From Lentzea terrae (GTDB lineage: Bacteria > Actinomycetota > Actinomycetes > Mycobacteriales > Pseudonocardiaceae), in assembly GCF_003265345.1 (NCBI RefSeq), contig NZ_QFWW01000036.1, positions 62,001 through 126,000 on the forward strand: a stretch of DNA of 64,000 bases, in the 5' to 3' direction. The position numbers and the translations under genes were made by a program. The notes beneath the pieces were generated by a model. That model was not told the DNA's origin, did not search any database, and saw only the letters and a program-made list of their open reading frames with translations. Shown piece by piece: positions 16,264 to 24,149 of this stretch (position 1 is its first letter; each line of letters begins with the position of its first letter).

Positions 16264-17601
16264 ATGACGCAGTACGCGGCACCGGGTCAGCCCGGCAGCG
16301 TGGTCGCGTACCGGCCGAGGTACGACCACTTCATCGGCGGCGACCACGTGCCGCCCGTCTCCGGCGAGTACGTCGAGAACGTCACACCGGTGACCGGTGA
16401 GGTCTTCACGGAGGTCGCCCGCGGCACCGACGCCGACCGTGCGCGTGCCCTGCATGCAGCCAGCGGCGCCGCACGCGCGTGGGGGAGCACCACGGCTCGT
16501 GAGCGCGCCACGGTCCTGTGCGAGATCGCCGACCGGGTGGAGGAGCACGCGACCGAGCTCGCGGTCGCCGAGACGTGGGACAACGGCAAGCCGGTCCGCG
16601 AGGCCCTGGTCGCCGACGTGCCGTTGCTGATCGAGCAGTTCCGCCAGTTCGCCGCCGTCATCCGCACCGAGGTGGGCGAGGTCGAGCAGCTCGGCCGCAA
16701 CACCTGCGACTACCGCTCGTTCCAGCCGCTCGGCGTCGTGCACGAACGACTTTCGTGGACGTTCCCGCTGCTGAACGCGGGCCGCGTGCTCGCACCCGCG
16801 CTGGCCGCGGGCAACGCCGTCGTGCTGGAGCCCGCGCCGCAGACGCCGGCGTCGATCCACGTGCTCCTCGGCGTGATCGCCGACCTGCTGCCGCCCGGTG
16901 TGGTGAACGTGATCACCGGATCGGATGAGCCCCGTGTTGTCCCGGGCCGCTGCCCCAACATCTTCTTCGCCGACGTCACGGCCCAGCGCGACAACTTCCT
17001 GGACAAGGCCCTCGAAGGCTTCGCGATGTTCGCGGCCAACCAGGGCGAGGTCTCCACGGCCCCGTCGCGCGCACTGATCCAGACCGCGATCTACGAGGAA
17101 CTGCTGCACCTGGCGACGGTCCGCACCGAGCAGTTGCGGGTGGGCGACCCGCTCGACACCGACACCATGGTCGGCGCGGTCGTGTCGCTGGAGCAACGCG
17201 ACCGGGTGCTCGCGTACATCGAGCGCGGCAAGGCCGAAGGCGCGCGCCTGGTGACCGGCGGCGAGGCCTCCGGCCACTACGTCCAGCCCACGATCTTCGA
17301 GGGTGATCACCGTTCCGCCGTGTTCGCCGACGCCGTGCTCGGCCCGGTCGTCTCGGTGACGAGGTTCGACGACCGCGACGACGCGGTGAAGATCGCCAAC
17401 GAGACGGCGCACCAGCTCGGCGCCGGCGTCTGGTGCCGCGACGTCGCCCTGGCGCACAACATCGGCCAGGAGCTCACCGCCGAGCGGGTGTGGGTCAACA
17501 ACTACTACGCGTACCCGGCGAACACCGCAGTGCTCGCCGAGTACCGCCGCGCGAAGCACCTGCTGGTCAGCTACTCCGACCGTGCGCAGGGCTACTTCTG
17601 A
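16264..17601 (+). CDS. Aldehyde dehydrogenase homologue lacking all catalytic residues
   Basis: 445 residues, clearly related to ExaC/AldB-type NAD-dependent aldehyde dehydrogenases (about 507 residues): PNIFFADVTAQRD, KALEGFAMFAANQGEV and PLDTDTMVGA are conserved. Every active-site element is changed. The oxyanion Asn of WNFP is Thr166 (WTFP). The cofactor Lys of KPA is Glu189 (EPA). The nucleophile Cys of GEVCT is Ser264 (GEVST). The ~45-residue block with the NAD loop and general base (ELGGKS) is deleted between VITGSDE and CPNIFF. About 20 residues (FGGYKxSG region) are missing near the C-terminus. The frame is intact, with GGAGTG upstream of the ATG. It is therefore likely a pseudoenzyme with a structural or regulatory role, or a gene in early decay. 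Its stop abuts the convergent hexosaminidase stop. Confidence 0.85.
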   Translation: MTQYAAPGQPGSVVAYRPRYDHFIGGDHVPPVSGEYVENVTPVTGEVFTEVARGTDADRARALHAASGAARAWGSTTARERATVLCEIADRVEEHATELAVAETWDNGKPVREALVADVPLLIEQFRQFAAVIRTEVGEVEQLGRNTCDYRSFQPLGVVHERLSWTFPLLNAGRVLAPALAAGNAVVLEPAPQTPASIHVLLGVIADLLPPGVVNVITGSDEPRVVPGRCPNIFFADVTAQRDNFLDKALEGFAMFAANQGEVSTAPSRALIQTAIYEELLHLATVRTEQLRVGDPLDTDTMVGAVVSLEQRDRVLAYIERGKAEGARLVTGGEASGHYVQPTIFEGDHRSAVFADAVLGPVVSVTRFDDRDDAVKIANETAHQLGAGVWCRDVALAHNIGQELTAERVWVNNYYAYPANTAVLAEYRRAKHLLVSYSDRAQGYF

Positions 17602-19173
17602 TCACTTCTTCCAGGGCACCTGGCTGCTCGCGTAGTAGTTGATGCCCTGGATCTTCCAGCGCGGTCCCTGCGCGCCCAGGCGCGGGGCGAAGCGGTCCCA
17701 GTTGTGGTTCGCGGCCGTCGACCAGCCGAGCTCGGCGGCCACCGGAAGTCTGGGGAACGCCATCTGCTCGATGTCGGCGTTGGTCTTGATGGTCTCCGTC
17801 CACAGTGGAGCCTCAACGCCGCGGACGCTCGCTTCTGACACGCCGTTCAGGTACGCGCCGGGGTTCCAGCTGTAGGCGTCCTTGACCTCGACGTAGCCCG
17901 CCCAGTTCAGGCCGAGCTTGGTGTTCTTGTCGTACTTCATGTCGAGGTAGATCCGGTTCGCCGGCGACATCAGCACCTTGTTGCCGCGCTGGGCCGCCGC
18001 GGCGACGTTCGCGTCGGACGTCGCCGTGCCCCAGAACTGCGGGATCACCGCGGTGTCCGTGGTGGTCTTGATGAACTCGTGCCAGCCCGTGGTGACCTTG
18101 CCGTACTTCTTGACGATCGGCAGCACCCGGTTCATGAACTTGACGTAGTCGGCGTCGGGGGTGGAGTGCGCCTCGTCGCCGCCGATGTGGAAGTACGGGC
18201 CGGGGGTGATCGCTGAGACCTCCCTGACCACGTCCTCCACGAACTTGTAGGTGATCTCCTTGTTGATGCACAGGCTGGAGAAGCCGACTTCCGTGCCGGT
18301 GTACAGGGGGCGCTTCTTGCCGTCGCAGTTCAGTTCGCCGTAGCTCGCCTGGGCCGCGTTGGTGTGGCCCGGCATGTCGAACTCGGGGATGACCGTGATG
18401 CCGCGGTTGGCTGCGTATGTGACCAGGTCCTTGTACTGGTCCTGGGTGTAGTACAGGTTGCCCTTGCGGCCGCCTACCTCTGTGCTGCCGCCGATCTTGG
18501 TCAGGTCTGGCCAGCTTTTGATTTCCAGGCGCCAGCCCTGGTCGTCGGACAGGTGGAGGTGGAAGTAGTTGATTTTGAACGCTGCGATTTGGTCTATGTA
18601 GCGCTTTACCTGGTCCGGGGTGAAGAAGTGGCGGCTCACGTCCAGCATCGCGCCGCGGTGGTGGTACCTCGGGTGGTCCAGGATGCTTGCCCCTGGGACT
18701 GGCCACGGGCCTGGCTGTTTGGTCTTGGCTTCTGACTTGGCTGGTAGGAGTTGGCGCAGGGTTGAGATGCCGTTGAAGTGGCCTGCTGGTGAGTTGGCTC
18801 GGATGACTACCTGTTTGGGGGTTACGTCCAGTTGGTAGCCCTCTTGGCCTACTTTTTGGTCTGCGCCGGTTAGGAGGACTATGCCGTTGCCGTCGCCTGT
18901 TATGCCGTCGGTGATCGGGAGTGGGAAGCCGGTTGACGGGCGGAGGATTCCGGCCAGAAGTTCTGCTGGCTTGCGGGCTGCTGGGGTGCCCAGTTGGATC
19001 TTGGCGGCTGCGGTGAGGGTGTAGGTGATGTCTGCTCTGGGGTGGAGCTGTACTGGTTGGGGGACCAGTTCTTGTAGTGAGGTTGCGGCTGTTGCCGGGG
19101 GTGTGGTCACCAGTACTCCTGAGGCGGCGATCGCCAGCGCCGCTAGTGCTGTCCGCACTCGTTGATAGTTCAC
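17602..19173 (-). CDS. Secreted beta-N-acetylhexosaminidase (GH20)
   Basis: A 523-residue secreted enzyme that removes N-acetylglucosamine or N-acetylgalactosamine from chitin oligomers or glycans. A signal peptide (hydrophobic ALAALAIAASGVLV, then PATAATS) is followed by the GH20b domain and the GH20 barrel. The catalytic pair is in YFHIGGDEAHS; other markers are NYFHLHLSDDQGWR and IPEFDMPGHTNAA. The GTG at 19173 has GGAGG eight bases upstream, better than the TTG at 19191. A DasR-like site (19254-19265) fits aminosugar control. Codon use changes inside the gene: the 3' half ends almost always in G/C, while the 5' half (about 18.5-19.2 kb) uses many A-ending codons, as if recombined. Confidence 0.92.
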   Translation of the reverse strand: MNYQRVRTALAALAIAASGVLVTTPPATAATSLQELVPQPVQLHPRADITYTLTAAAKIQLGTPAARKPAELLAGILRPSTGFPLPITDGITGDGNGIVLLTGADQKVGQEGYQLDVTPKQVVIRANSPAGHFNGISTLRQLLPAKSEAKTKQPGPWPVPGASILDHPRYHHRGAMLDVSRHFFTPDQVKRYIDQIAAFKINYFHLHLSDDQGWRLEIKSWPDLTKIGGSTEVGGRKGNLYYTQDQYKDLVTYAANRGITVIPEFDMPGHTNAAQASYGELNCDGKKRPLYTGTEVGFSSLCINKEITYKFVEDVVREVSAITPGPYFHIGGDEAHSTPDADYVKFMNRVLPIVKKYGKVTTGWHEFIKTTTDTAVIPQFWGTATSDANVAAAAQRGNKVLMSPANRIYLDMKYDKNTKLGLNWAGYVEVKDAYSWNPGAYLNGVSEASVRGVEAPLWTETIKTNADIEQMAFPRLPVAAELGWSTAANHNWDRFAPRLGAQGPRWKIQGINYYASSQVPWKK

Positions 19174-19253
19174 GCCAATCCTCCAGGGCAAGGCGGGGCC
19201 TTGTGGGGTGGCGGCGAGAGGTTCACGGTTTCAGGCGGGCTGGTGGGGTGTCA

Positions 19254-19271
19254 AGGTTCAGACCAATTGGT
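19254..19271. promoter_or_regulatory. DasR-like (dre) site upstream of GH20
   Basis: AGGTTCAGACCA matches 9 of 12 positions of the core dre sequence TGGTCTAGACCA, 81 bp before the GH20 start. An overlapping perfect palindrome ACCAATTGGT occupies 19262-19271. DasR is the GntR-family repressor of chitin/GlcNAc genes in streptomycetes; whether this organism has it is not visible here. Confidence 0.4.
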
Positions 19272-19407
19272 TCGCCGGGCCGTCCGCCGTTCCGGCGTGG
19301 GCGCGCCGGTTGCGGTAGGTGACGGGGACCCGCCCGCACCGCGTTCAAGCGTTCAAGCGCCTCGGCTGCGCCATCGGGTCACCTCGCCTTCGGCATTGGC
19401 TTGAGGT

Positions 19408-20880
19408 CTAGAGGTGCTCCTTGCTCAGCTTTTGCCACAGGGTCGGGAGTTCGGCTTCCGTTTTGTGGGCGAGTTCTACTTCCCTGCCGTAGAGCAGGCC
19501 GAAGGTGAAGCCGTTCTCGTCACCACGGCCCAGTTCCAGGAGGACGGGGCGGGCCACCACCGAGTCCTGGTGCTCGCCCAGGAGTGTTTGGACGTCCTTG
19601 GCGCGCTTGCGGAGTGCCTTGGCGTGCTTGCCCAGGGCGGGCTCGGCCACTTCCGCCGAGTAGCGGAGGCGTTTGGCTGCCTTGCGGGCCTCGTGCAGCG
19701 GTTCGTCGCTGTCACTGGTCGCAAGAGCGGCTTCGACGCGCACGTCCAGGCGGTGCCTGGCTTTCTCGACGAGCTTGGGAAGTACGTCCTTGGCCTTGCC
19801 CGACGCCGAGGACGTGAGAGGAGGATCGGCGAGCAGCGCGTCGATCGAATTGAGCAAGGAGAAGTAGCGCTTGTCGTCTAGGGCTGCCACGGATGCCTTG
19901 TGCGCCTTGGCTTCCAGCGGTGCGAAGTGACGAGTCATGCGGGCGGCGACGTCGCCGAGCACTACCTCTGGCGGGAGGGAGTGCAGGGCGTCTTCGAAGC
20001 GCATGCGGAGTACTTCCAGGTCGCGGGAGGTGCCGAGGACGGAGGCGAGCCACTTCAGTTCGTCGGTGAGCGTGCGGGTGGCTTCGCGGTCGATGAGTTT
20101 GCCGAAGGCCTGGAGGGCCGAGCGCATGCGGCGGGTGGCTACGCGCATTTGGTGGACGGCGTCGTCTTCGTTGCGGCGGACTCGGGGGTCCTGGTTTTGC
20201 AGGGCCGCGCGTTGTTCGTGGAGGTAGGCGAGGACCACTTCGCCTGCGGTGGATTTTTTGGTGATGGAGGGGATGGCGTCTCGCTTGACGCCGATCACCT
20301 GGGAGAGCTTGGACTTCGAGGAGGAAGGGGTGATGCCTGCGGCGCCGAGGTGTTGTTCGACGGTGTCCAGGAGCTTGCGGGTGCCGCCTTCGCCCAGTTC
20401 CACTTCGATCTCGCGCCAGGAGGTGGTGGTGGTCGACGAGCCCATGGTTTGGGCGGTGACCACGTCGTCCACCACTTCGGCGAGGAGTTCGCCGTTGCCG
20501 TTGGTCAGTTGCCAGCGGCGGCGGTTGGTGCGGATTTCGGCCACCGGGGTCAGGCCTGAGCCTCGGGTGTGGGCTCGGACCAGGGAGGAGAGGTCCTTCG
20601 GGGGCTGTTTCACCGCGCGGCCGAGGGGGACTCGGACTTCCTGGCGGGAGTCTTCGCCTGCGGGGAGTTTGAGGTGCCAGCCTTCGTCTTCGCCGCCCAC
20701 TCGGCGGCGCAGGGTCACGCCGGCTCGGGCCAGGCGGTAGTCGTCGGTGTCGAAGTACGTGGCTTCCAGGTCGAACTCCTCCGGGCCGGTCGCCACGCCG
20801 GTGATCTCAGTGAGATCCGGCAGACTCGCGTCCGATGGGGCCTCGTACTTGCGTTCGGTTTCAGTAACAGAGGTCGCCAT
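19408..20880 (-). CDS. CYTH and CHAD domain protein
   Basis: 490 residues. The N-terminal CYTH domain (ETERKYE, then DLEATYFDTDDYRL, TLRRR) is a triphosphate tunnel enzyme fold whose EXEXK motif is here TETERK. The C-terminal CHAD domain has conserved histidines (DAVHQMRVATRRMRSAL, HEARKAAKRLRYSAE, GEHQDSVV) and binds polyphosphate. Proteins of this pairing are linked to inorganic polyphosphate granules and triphosphate hydrolysis. The ATG at 20880 directly follows a palindrome TTACTAGTAA (20881-20890). Like the 5' half of the hexosaminidase gene, it uses more A-ending codons (GAA, GTA, AAA) than other genes in the window. Confidence 0.88.
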   Translation of the reverse strand: MATSVTETERKYEAPSDASLPDLTEITGVATGPEEFDLEATYFDTDDYRLARAGVTLRRRVGGEDEGWHLKLPAGEDSRQEVRVPLGRAVKQPPKDLSSLVRAHTRGSGLTPVAEIRTNRRRWQLTNGNGELLAEVVDDVVTAQTMGSSTTTTSWREIEVELGEGGTRKLLDTVEQHLGAAGITPSSSKSKLSQVIGVKRDAIPSITKKSTAGEVVLAYLHEQRAALQNQDPRVRRNEDDAVHQMRVATRRMRSALQAFGKLIDREATRTLTDELKWLASVLGTSRDLEVLRMRFEDALHSLPPEVVLGDVAARMTRHFAPLEAKAHKASVAALDDKRYFSLLNSIDALLADPPLTSSASGKAKDVLPKLVEKARHRLDVRVEAALATSDSDEPLHEARKAAKRLRYSAEVAEPALGKHAKALRKRAKDVQTLLGEHQDSVVARPVLLELGRGDENGFTFGLLYGREVELAHKTEAELPTLWQKLSKEHL

Positions 20881-21032
20881 TTACTAGTAATACCTCGTTT
20901 TGTCGCTGTTCACCCACTGTGGTGACGGTGCGTTAGGGGTGGTTGCCTCGGGCGGGCGGACTTTGACCTCGAACGCGTGAAGTTGGTGGTGATCGCCTTG
21001 GCCGGGTTTGGAGTGTCCGGTTCGCTGGTCGG

Positions 21033-21842
21033 GTGCCCACGGAGAAGGAACGGCTTGACGTGGTCGAGCCGCAGGTCGCCACGTTGATCAGTCACGTCGG
21101 TCAGCTCTCGGCTGAACTCGAACGCGTCACCGCTCGGTTGACGGTGTTGGAGCGGCGGTTGTCGGGGGCCGGTGACGGGCCGCTGGTGGATCTTGACGCG
21201 GTGGCCGGTGACGTCAAGCCGCTGGTGGAGGCGTTGCGCAAGGCGTGGGACGCGGAGCAGGAGATCCTCGCCGATCCCGCTCGGGTCGAGCTCAGGCAGG
21301 AAGTGCTCGAGTTCGACGGGCTCAAGGCGCGCCGGGACGAGGCGCGGTCCAAGTTGGACGGTGGGCGGGTGCCGCGGTTCGAGCGGGACGCGCTTTCGCA
21401 CGAGGTTCGGCAGATGGAGTGGCTGATCAACGCCAATGAGGCGAGCGCGAAGAGGGCCGCCGAGCGGTTGGAGGCCGACGAGGAGGCTGCCGCCGAGGAG
21501 TGGCGCACCGAGGCCGTGCTCGCGGGGGACAAGGCTCGCGGCGAGATCAAGGACGCGGCGGCGCGGCGGATCTCGGAGGCGCTCGGGCAGTACGCGCGCA
21601 TGCCGGTGTGGTTCCGGGTGGGGCTGGGGGAGATCCCGACGCCCGACCCGTCGTTCTGGCTGGAGTCGGCGATCGCGGTGCTCGCGTACCGGCTGGAGTA
21701 CGGGGTGACGGACGCGGTCACGCCGCTGGGTGCGCCGCCGTCTGCGTCGAGCGGGTGTCAGAACTGGGCGCGCCGGACGAACGTGCACGCGGACATCACC
21801 GACCGGCTCACCACGCTGGCCGCCACGTTCCACCTGCAGTAG
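21033..21842 (+). CDS. Coiled-coil protein of unknown function
   Basis: 269 residues. Residues about 8-45 (VEPQVATLISHVGQLSAE, LTVLERRL) and 90-180 (EVRQMEWLINANEASAKR, LEADEEAAAEEW) have heptad-like spacing of Leu/Ala and many charges, which indicates coiled coil. The C-terminal ~80 residues (MPVWFRVGLGEIPTPDPSFW, AIAVLAYRLEYGVTDAVTPLG) look globular. I do not recognise a family; it resembles no enzyme. The GTG at 21033 is chosen, with a poor ribosome binding site. It stands alone, divergent from the CYTH-CHAD gene. Confidence 0.65.
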   Translation: MPTEKERLDVVEPQVATLISHVGQLSAELERVTARLTVLERRLSGAGDGPLVDLDAVAGDVKPLVEALRKAWDAEQEILADPARVELRQEVLEFDGLKARRDEARSKLDGGRVPRFERDALSHEVRQMEWLINANEASAKRAAERLEADEEAAAEEWRTEAVLAGDKARGEIKDAAARRISEALGQYARMPVWFRVGLGEIPTPDPSFWLESAIAVLAYRLEYGVTDAVTPLGAPPSASSGCQNWARRTNVHADITDRLTTLAATFHLQ

Positions 21843-21849
21843 TCTTTTC

Positions 21850-21867
21850 TGCAACCGAGCGGTTGCA
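21850..21867. promoter_or_regulatory. ArsR-type operator before the AHSA1 gene
   Basis: TGCAACCG-AG-CGGTTGCA has perfect 8-bp arms and a 2-bp spacer. It ends ten bases before the start codon of the SRPBCC gene. The position suggests autorepression by the ArsR protein encoded downstream. Confidence 0.6.
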
Positions 21868-21877
21868 GGAGGGCTCG

Positions 21878-22312
21878 ATGGACCGGATCGAACGCGACGT
21901 GCTGATCAACGCGTCGCCGCAACGGGTGTGGGCCGCGCTGACGTCGGCCGAGCACCTCGGCACGTGGTTCGGGGACGCGGGCGCGACGGTGTCGCGGCTC
22001 GAGGCCGGTGGTGAGGTCACGCTCACGTGGGCCGAGCACGGCACCGGGCGTGCGATCATCGAGAAGGTCGAGCCCGAGTCGTTCTTCTCGTGGCGCTGGT
22101 CCGGTCCGCTCGGGCCGGATCCGGTGCCCGGCAACGCGACGCTGGTCGAGTTCACGCTCACGCCGCAGGACGGCGGCACGTTGCTGCAGGTCGTGGAGAG
22201 CGGGTTCACGCAGCTCGACCTGCCGTCGGAAGAGCAGGAGCGCTACGCGTCCGGCAACGTCGACGGCTGGGGCCACGAACTCGACGAGCTGCGGGAGTAC
22301 CTGGAGAAGTGA
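21878..22312 (+). CDS. SRPBCC/AHSA1-domain protein
   Basis: 144 residues of the START-like AHSA1 fold: NASPQRVWAALTSAEHLGTW, FGDAGATV, and the terminal helix of this family (GWGHELDELREYL). These proteins form a hydrophobic cavity and are commonly paired with an ArsR repressor; the ligand is unknown. The ATG at 21878 follows GGAGGGC. The stop overlaps the ArsR start (GTGA). An inverted repeat operator covers the leader. Confidence 0.88.
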   Translation: MDRIERDVLINASPQRVWAALTSAEHLGTWFGDAGATVSRLEAGGEVTLTWAEHGTGRAIIEKVEPESFFSWRWSGPLGPDPVPGNATLVEFTLTPQDGGTLLQVVESGFTQLDLPSEEQERYASGNVDGWGHELDELREYLEK

Positions 22313-22620
22313 GTCAGGTCGATGATGTCTTGGCCGCGCTTGCCGATCCGATGCGCAGGCGGATCCTCGACCTGGTCGCGGCCAAGGGGGCGGTGTCGGC
22401 GTCGGCGCTCGCGAACGAGCTGCCGGTGAGCCGGCAGGCGATCGTGAAGCACCTGGCCGTGCTGGAGAAGGCCGGGCTGGTGGCGTCCGAGCGGGCCGGC
22501 CGGGAGAACAACTTCTCCGTGCGGTCCGATGCGCTGGACGCCACCGCCACCTGGATGGCCTCGCTGGCCTCGCAGTGGGACAAGCGGCTGGCCGCGATCA
22601 AGAAGATCGCTGAGGCATGA
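22309..22620 (+). CDS. ArsR-family winged-helix repressor
   Basis: 103 residues. Winged helix-turn-helix: LADPMRRRILDLVAAKG, then ELPVSRQAIVKHLAVLEKAGLV, the classical ArsR recognition helix. No metal-binding cysteines are present, which is usual for members paired with AHSA1 proteins. The GTG start overlaps the previous stop by four bases, so it is co-translated with the SRPBCC gene. It probably binds the 18-bp palindrome at 21850. Its 3' end overlaps the convergent amidohydrolase gene by 23 bp. Confidence 0.9.
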   Translation: MSQVDDVLAALADPMRRRILDLVAAKGAVSASALANELPVSRQAIVKHLAVLEKAGLVASERAGRENNFSVRSDALDATATWMASLASQWDKRLAAIKKIAEA

Positions 22621-24139
22621 GGTTGCCGCCGACCATGGTGGCCAGCACGGGAATGTCCGCGATCGCGTCGCTCGTGCGCGGGTCGTCGCCGAGCACCACG
22701 AGGTCCGCGAGCTTGCCCGGCGTGAGGCTGCCCAGCACGTGCTCCTTGCGGCACGCGTAGGCGCTGCCGAGCGTGTACGCGCGGATCGCCTCCTCGACGG
22801 TGATCGCCTCGTCCGGTCCGATCGCCCGGCCGCCGGAAGAGCGCCGCCGCACCATGAACTCGATGGCGCGCAACGGTGATCCGTCCGCGACCGGCCGGTC
22901 CGAGCTGCCCGCGACGGTGATCCCGTGGTCGAGGAACGACCGCCCGCGGTACATCCAGGGCGCCCGGTGCGAACCCATGATCTCGCTGTAGTCGTCGCCG
23001 TACGACCACAGGAAGGTGGGCTGGACGACCGGTATCAGCCCGAGAGCCGCGATCCGTTCGAGTTGGTCGGGACGCACCAGGCCGCAGTGCTCGATCCGAT
23101 GCCGCGCGTCTTCGCGTGGTCGTTGCCGTTGCGCCTCCGCCACGGCGTCCAGCGTGAAGTCGATCGCGCGGTCGCCGATCGCGTGGATGGCGAGCTGCCA
23201 GCCGGCGTGGTGCCCGTCGACGATCGCCGCCCGCATGAACTCCTCGGACTCGGCGAGCTGCCCGGAGTTGGCGGTGCCGGTGTAGGGCTCGGACAACGCG
23301 GCCGTGCGCGCGATCATCCCGCCGTCGGTCCAGAGCTTCATCGCGCCGAGCGACAGCATGTCGTCGCCGAACCCGGTGTGCAGGCCGAGGTCGATCGCCC
23401 GCGGGATCCGGTCCGCAGGGTCGGCGGCGACGTCGTGCAGGACGTACGCGGAGGCCATGAGCTGCACGCGGATCGGCAGCTGAGCGCGTTGATACGCGGC
23501 CGCTTCCAGTGGGCTGCTGGCGATCAGGCCCGCGCCGATGCCCGCCTCCGCGCACATCGTCACGCCCTCGGCCAGCACCTGCCGTGCGCTCTCGTGCAGG
23601 TCGCCGATGATCTCCTCGATCGAGTGCGGCAGCCGCAACGACCGCGCGGCCAGCTGCTCGTTCTCGGTCAGCCAGCCGTCGCTGGTGATCTCCGGAAGCT
23701 GGTTCAGCACCACGGTGTTCACCACGCACGCGTGCCCGGAGATGTCCGCGAGGTAGAGCGGCCGATCGCCGGTGACCGGGTCGAGGTCGGCGGCGGTGAG
23801 CGGCCGGTCCATGATCCGCCGGTCGTAACCGGACGCCTCGATCCAGCCCGCACCCGGTGCGTCGGCCAGGCGTTCGACGACCTGGGCGACGGTCTGGAGT
23901 CCGGTCACATCGACGGTCCGGCGGGTGCGGCCGTTCCACGCGAGATGCGTGTGGGCGTCGATGAAACCGGGCAGCACCACGGCGTTGCCGAGGTCGACGG
24001 TCTCTGCGGCCGGCAGGTCCGCGACCTGCTCGTCCAGCCCGGCGATGCGGCCCTGCCAGATGCCGATCGTGTGTGCGGCGGGCCGTGCCGGGTCCATCGT
24101 GAGGGCCCGGCAGCCCGTCAGTTTGAGATCGAGTTTCAC
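22598..24139 (-). CDS. Amidohydrolase family 3 (YtcJ-like)
   Basis: A 513-residue metal-dependent hydrolase of the amidohydrolase superfamily. The first metal motif is GFIDAHTHL, followed by IHAIGDRAID and HRIEHCG, and SSDRPVADGSP near the C-terminus, as in YtcJ/LAF3-type enzymes. It probably hydrolyses an amide or formamide bond in a small molecule; substrates for this subfamily are mostly unknown. The GTG start is at 24139. It lies ten bases downstream of the ornithine monooxygenase stop, in the same direction, so it could be read through from the iron-controlled promoter. Confidence 0.85.
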   Translation of the reverse strand: MKLDLKLTGCRALTMDPARPAAHTIGIWQGRIAGLDEQVADLPAAETVDLGNAVVLPGFIDAHTHLAWNGRTRRTVDVTGLQTVAQVVERLADAPGAGWIEASGYDRRIMDRPLTAADLDPVTGDRPLYLADISGHACVVNTVVLNQLPEITSDGWLTENEQLAARSLRLPHSIEEIIGDLHESARQVLAEGVTMCAEAGIGAGLIASSPLEAAAYQRAQLPIRVQLMASAYVLHDVAADPADRIPRAIDLGLHTGFGDDMLSLGAMKLWTDGGMIARTAALSEPYTGTANSGQLAESEEFMRAAIVDGHHAGWQLAIHAIGDRAIDFTLDAVAEAQRQRPREDARHRIEHCGLVRPDQLERIAALGLIPVVQPTFLWSYGDDYSEIMGSHRAPWMYRGRSFLDHGITVAGSSDRPVADGSPLRAIEFMVRRRSSGGRAIGPDEAITVEEAIRAYTLGSAYACRKEHVLGSLTPGKLADLVVLGDDPRTSDAIADIPVLATMVGGNLMPQRSS

Positions 24140-24149
24140 CCAGTAAGTC

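Noticed and set aside
19321..19407. A REP-like element (TCAAGC...GCTTGA with CGCCTCGGC...GCCTTCGGC)
   Set aside because: The symmetry is partial and only one copy is seen in the window.
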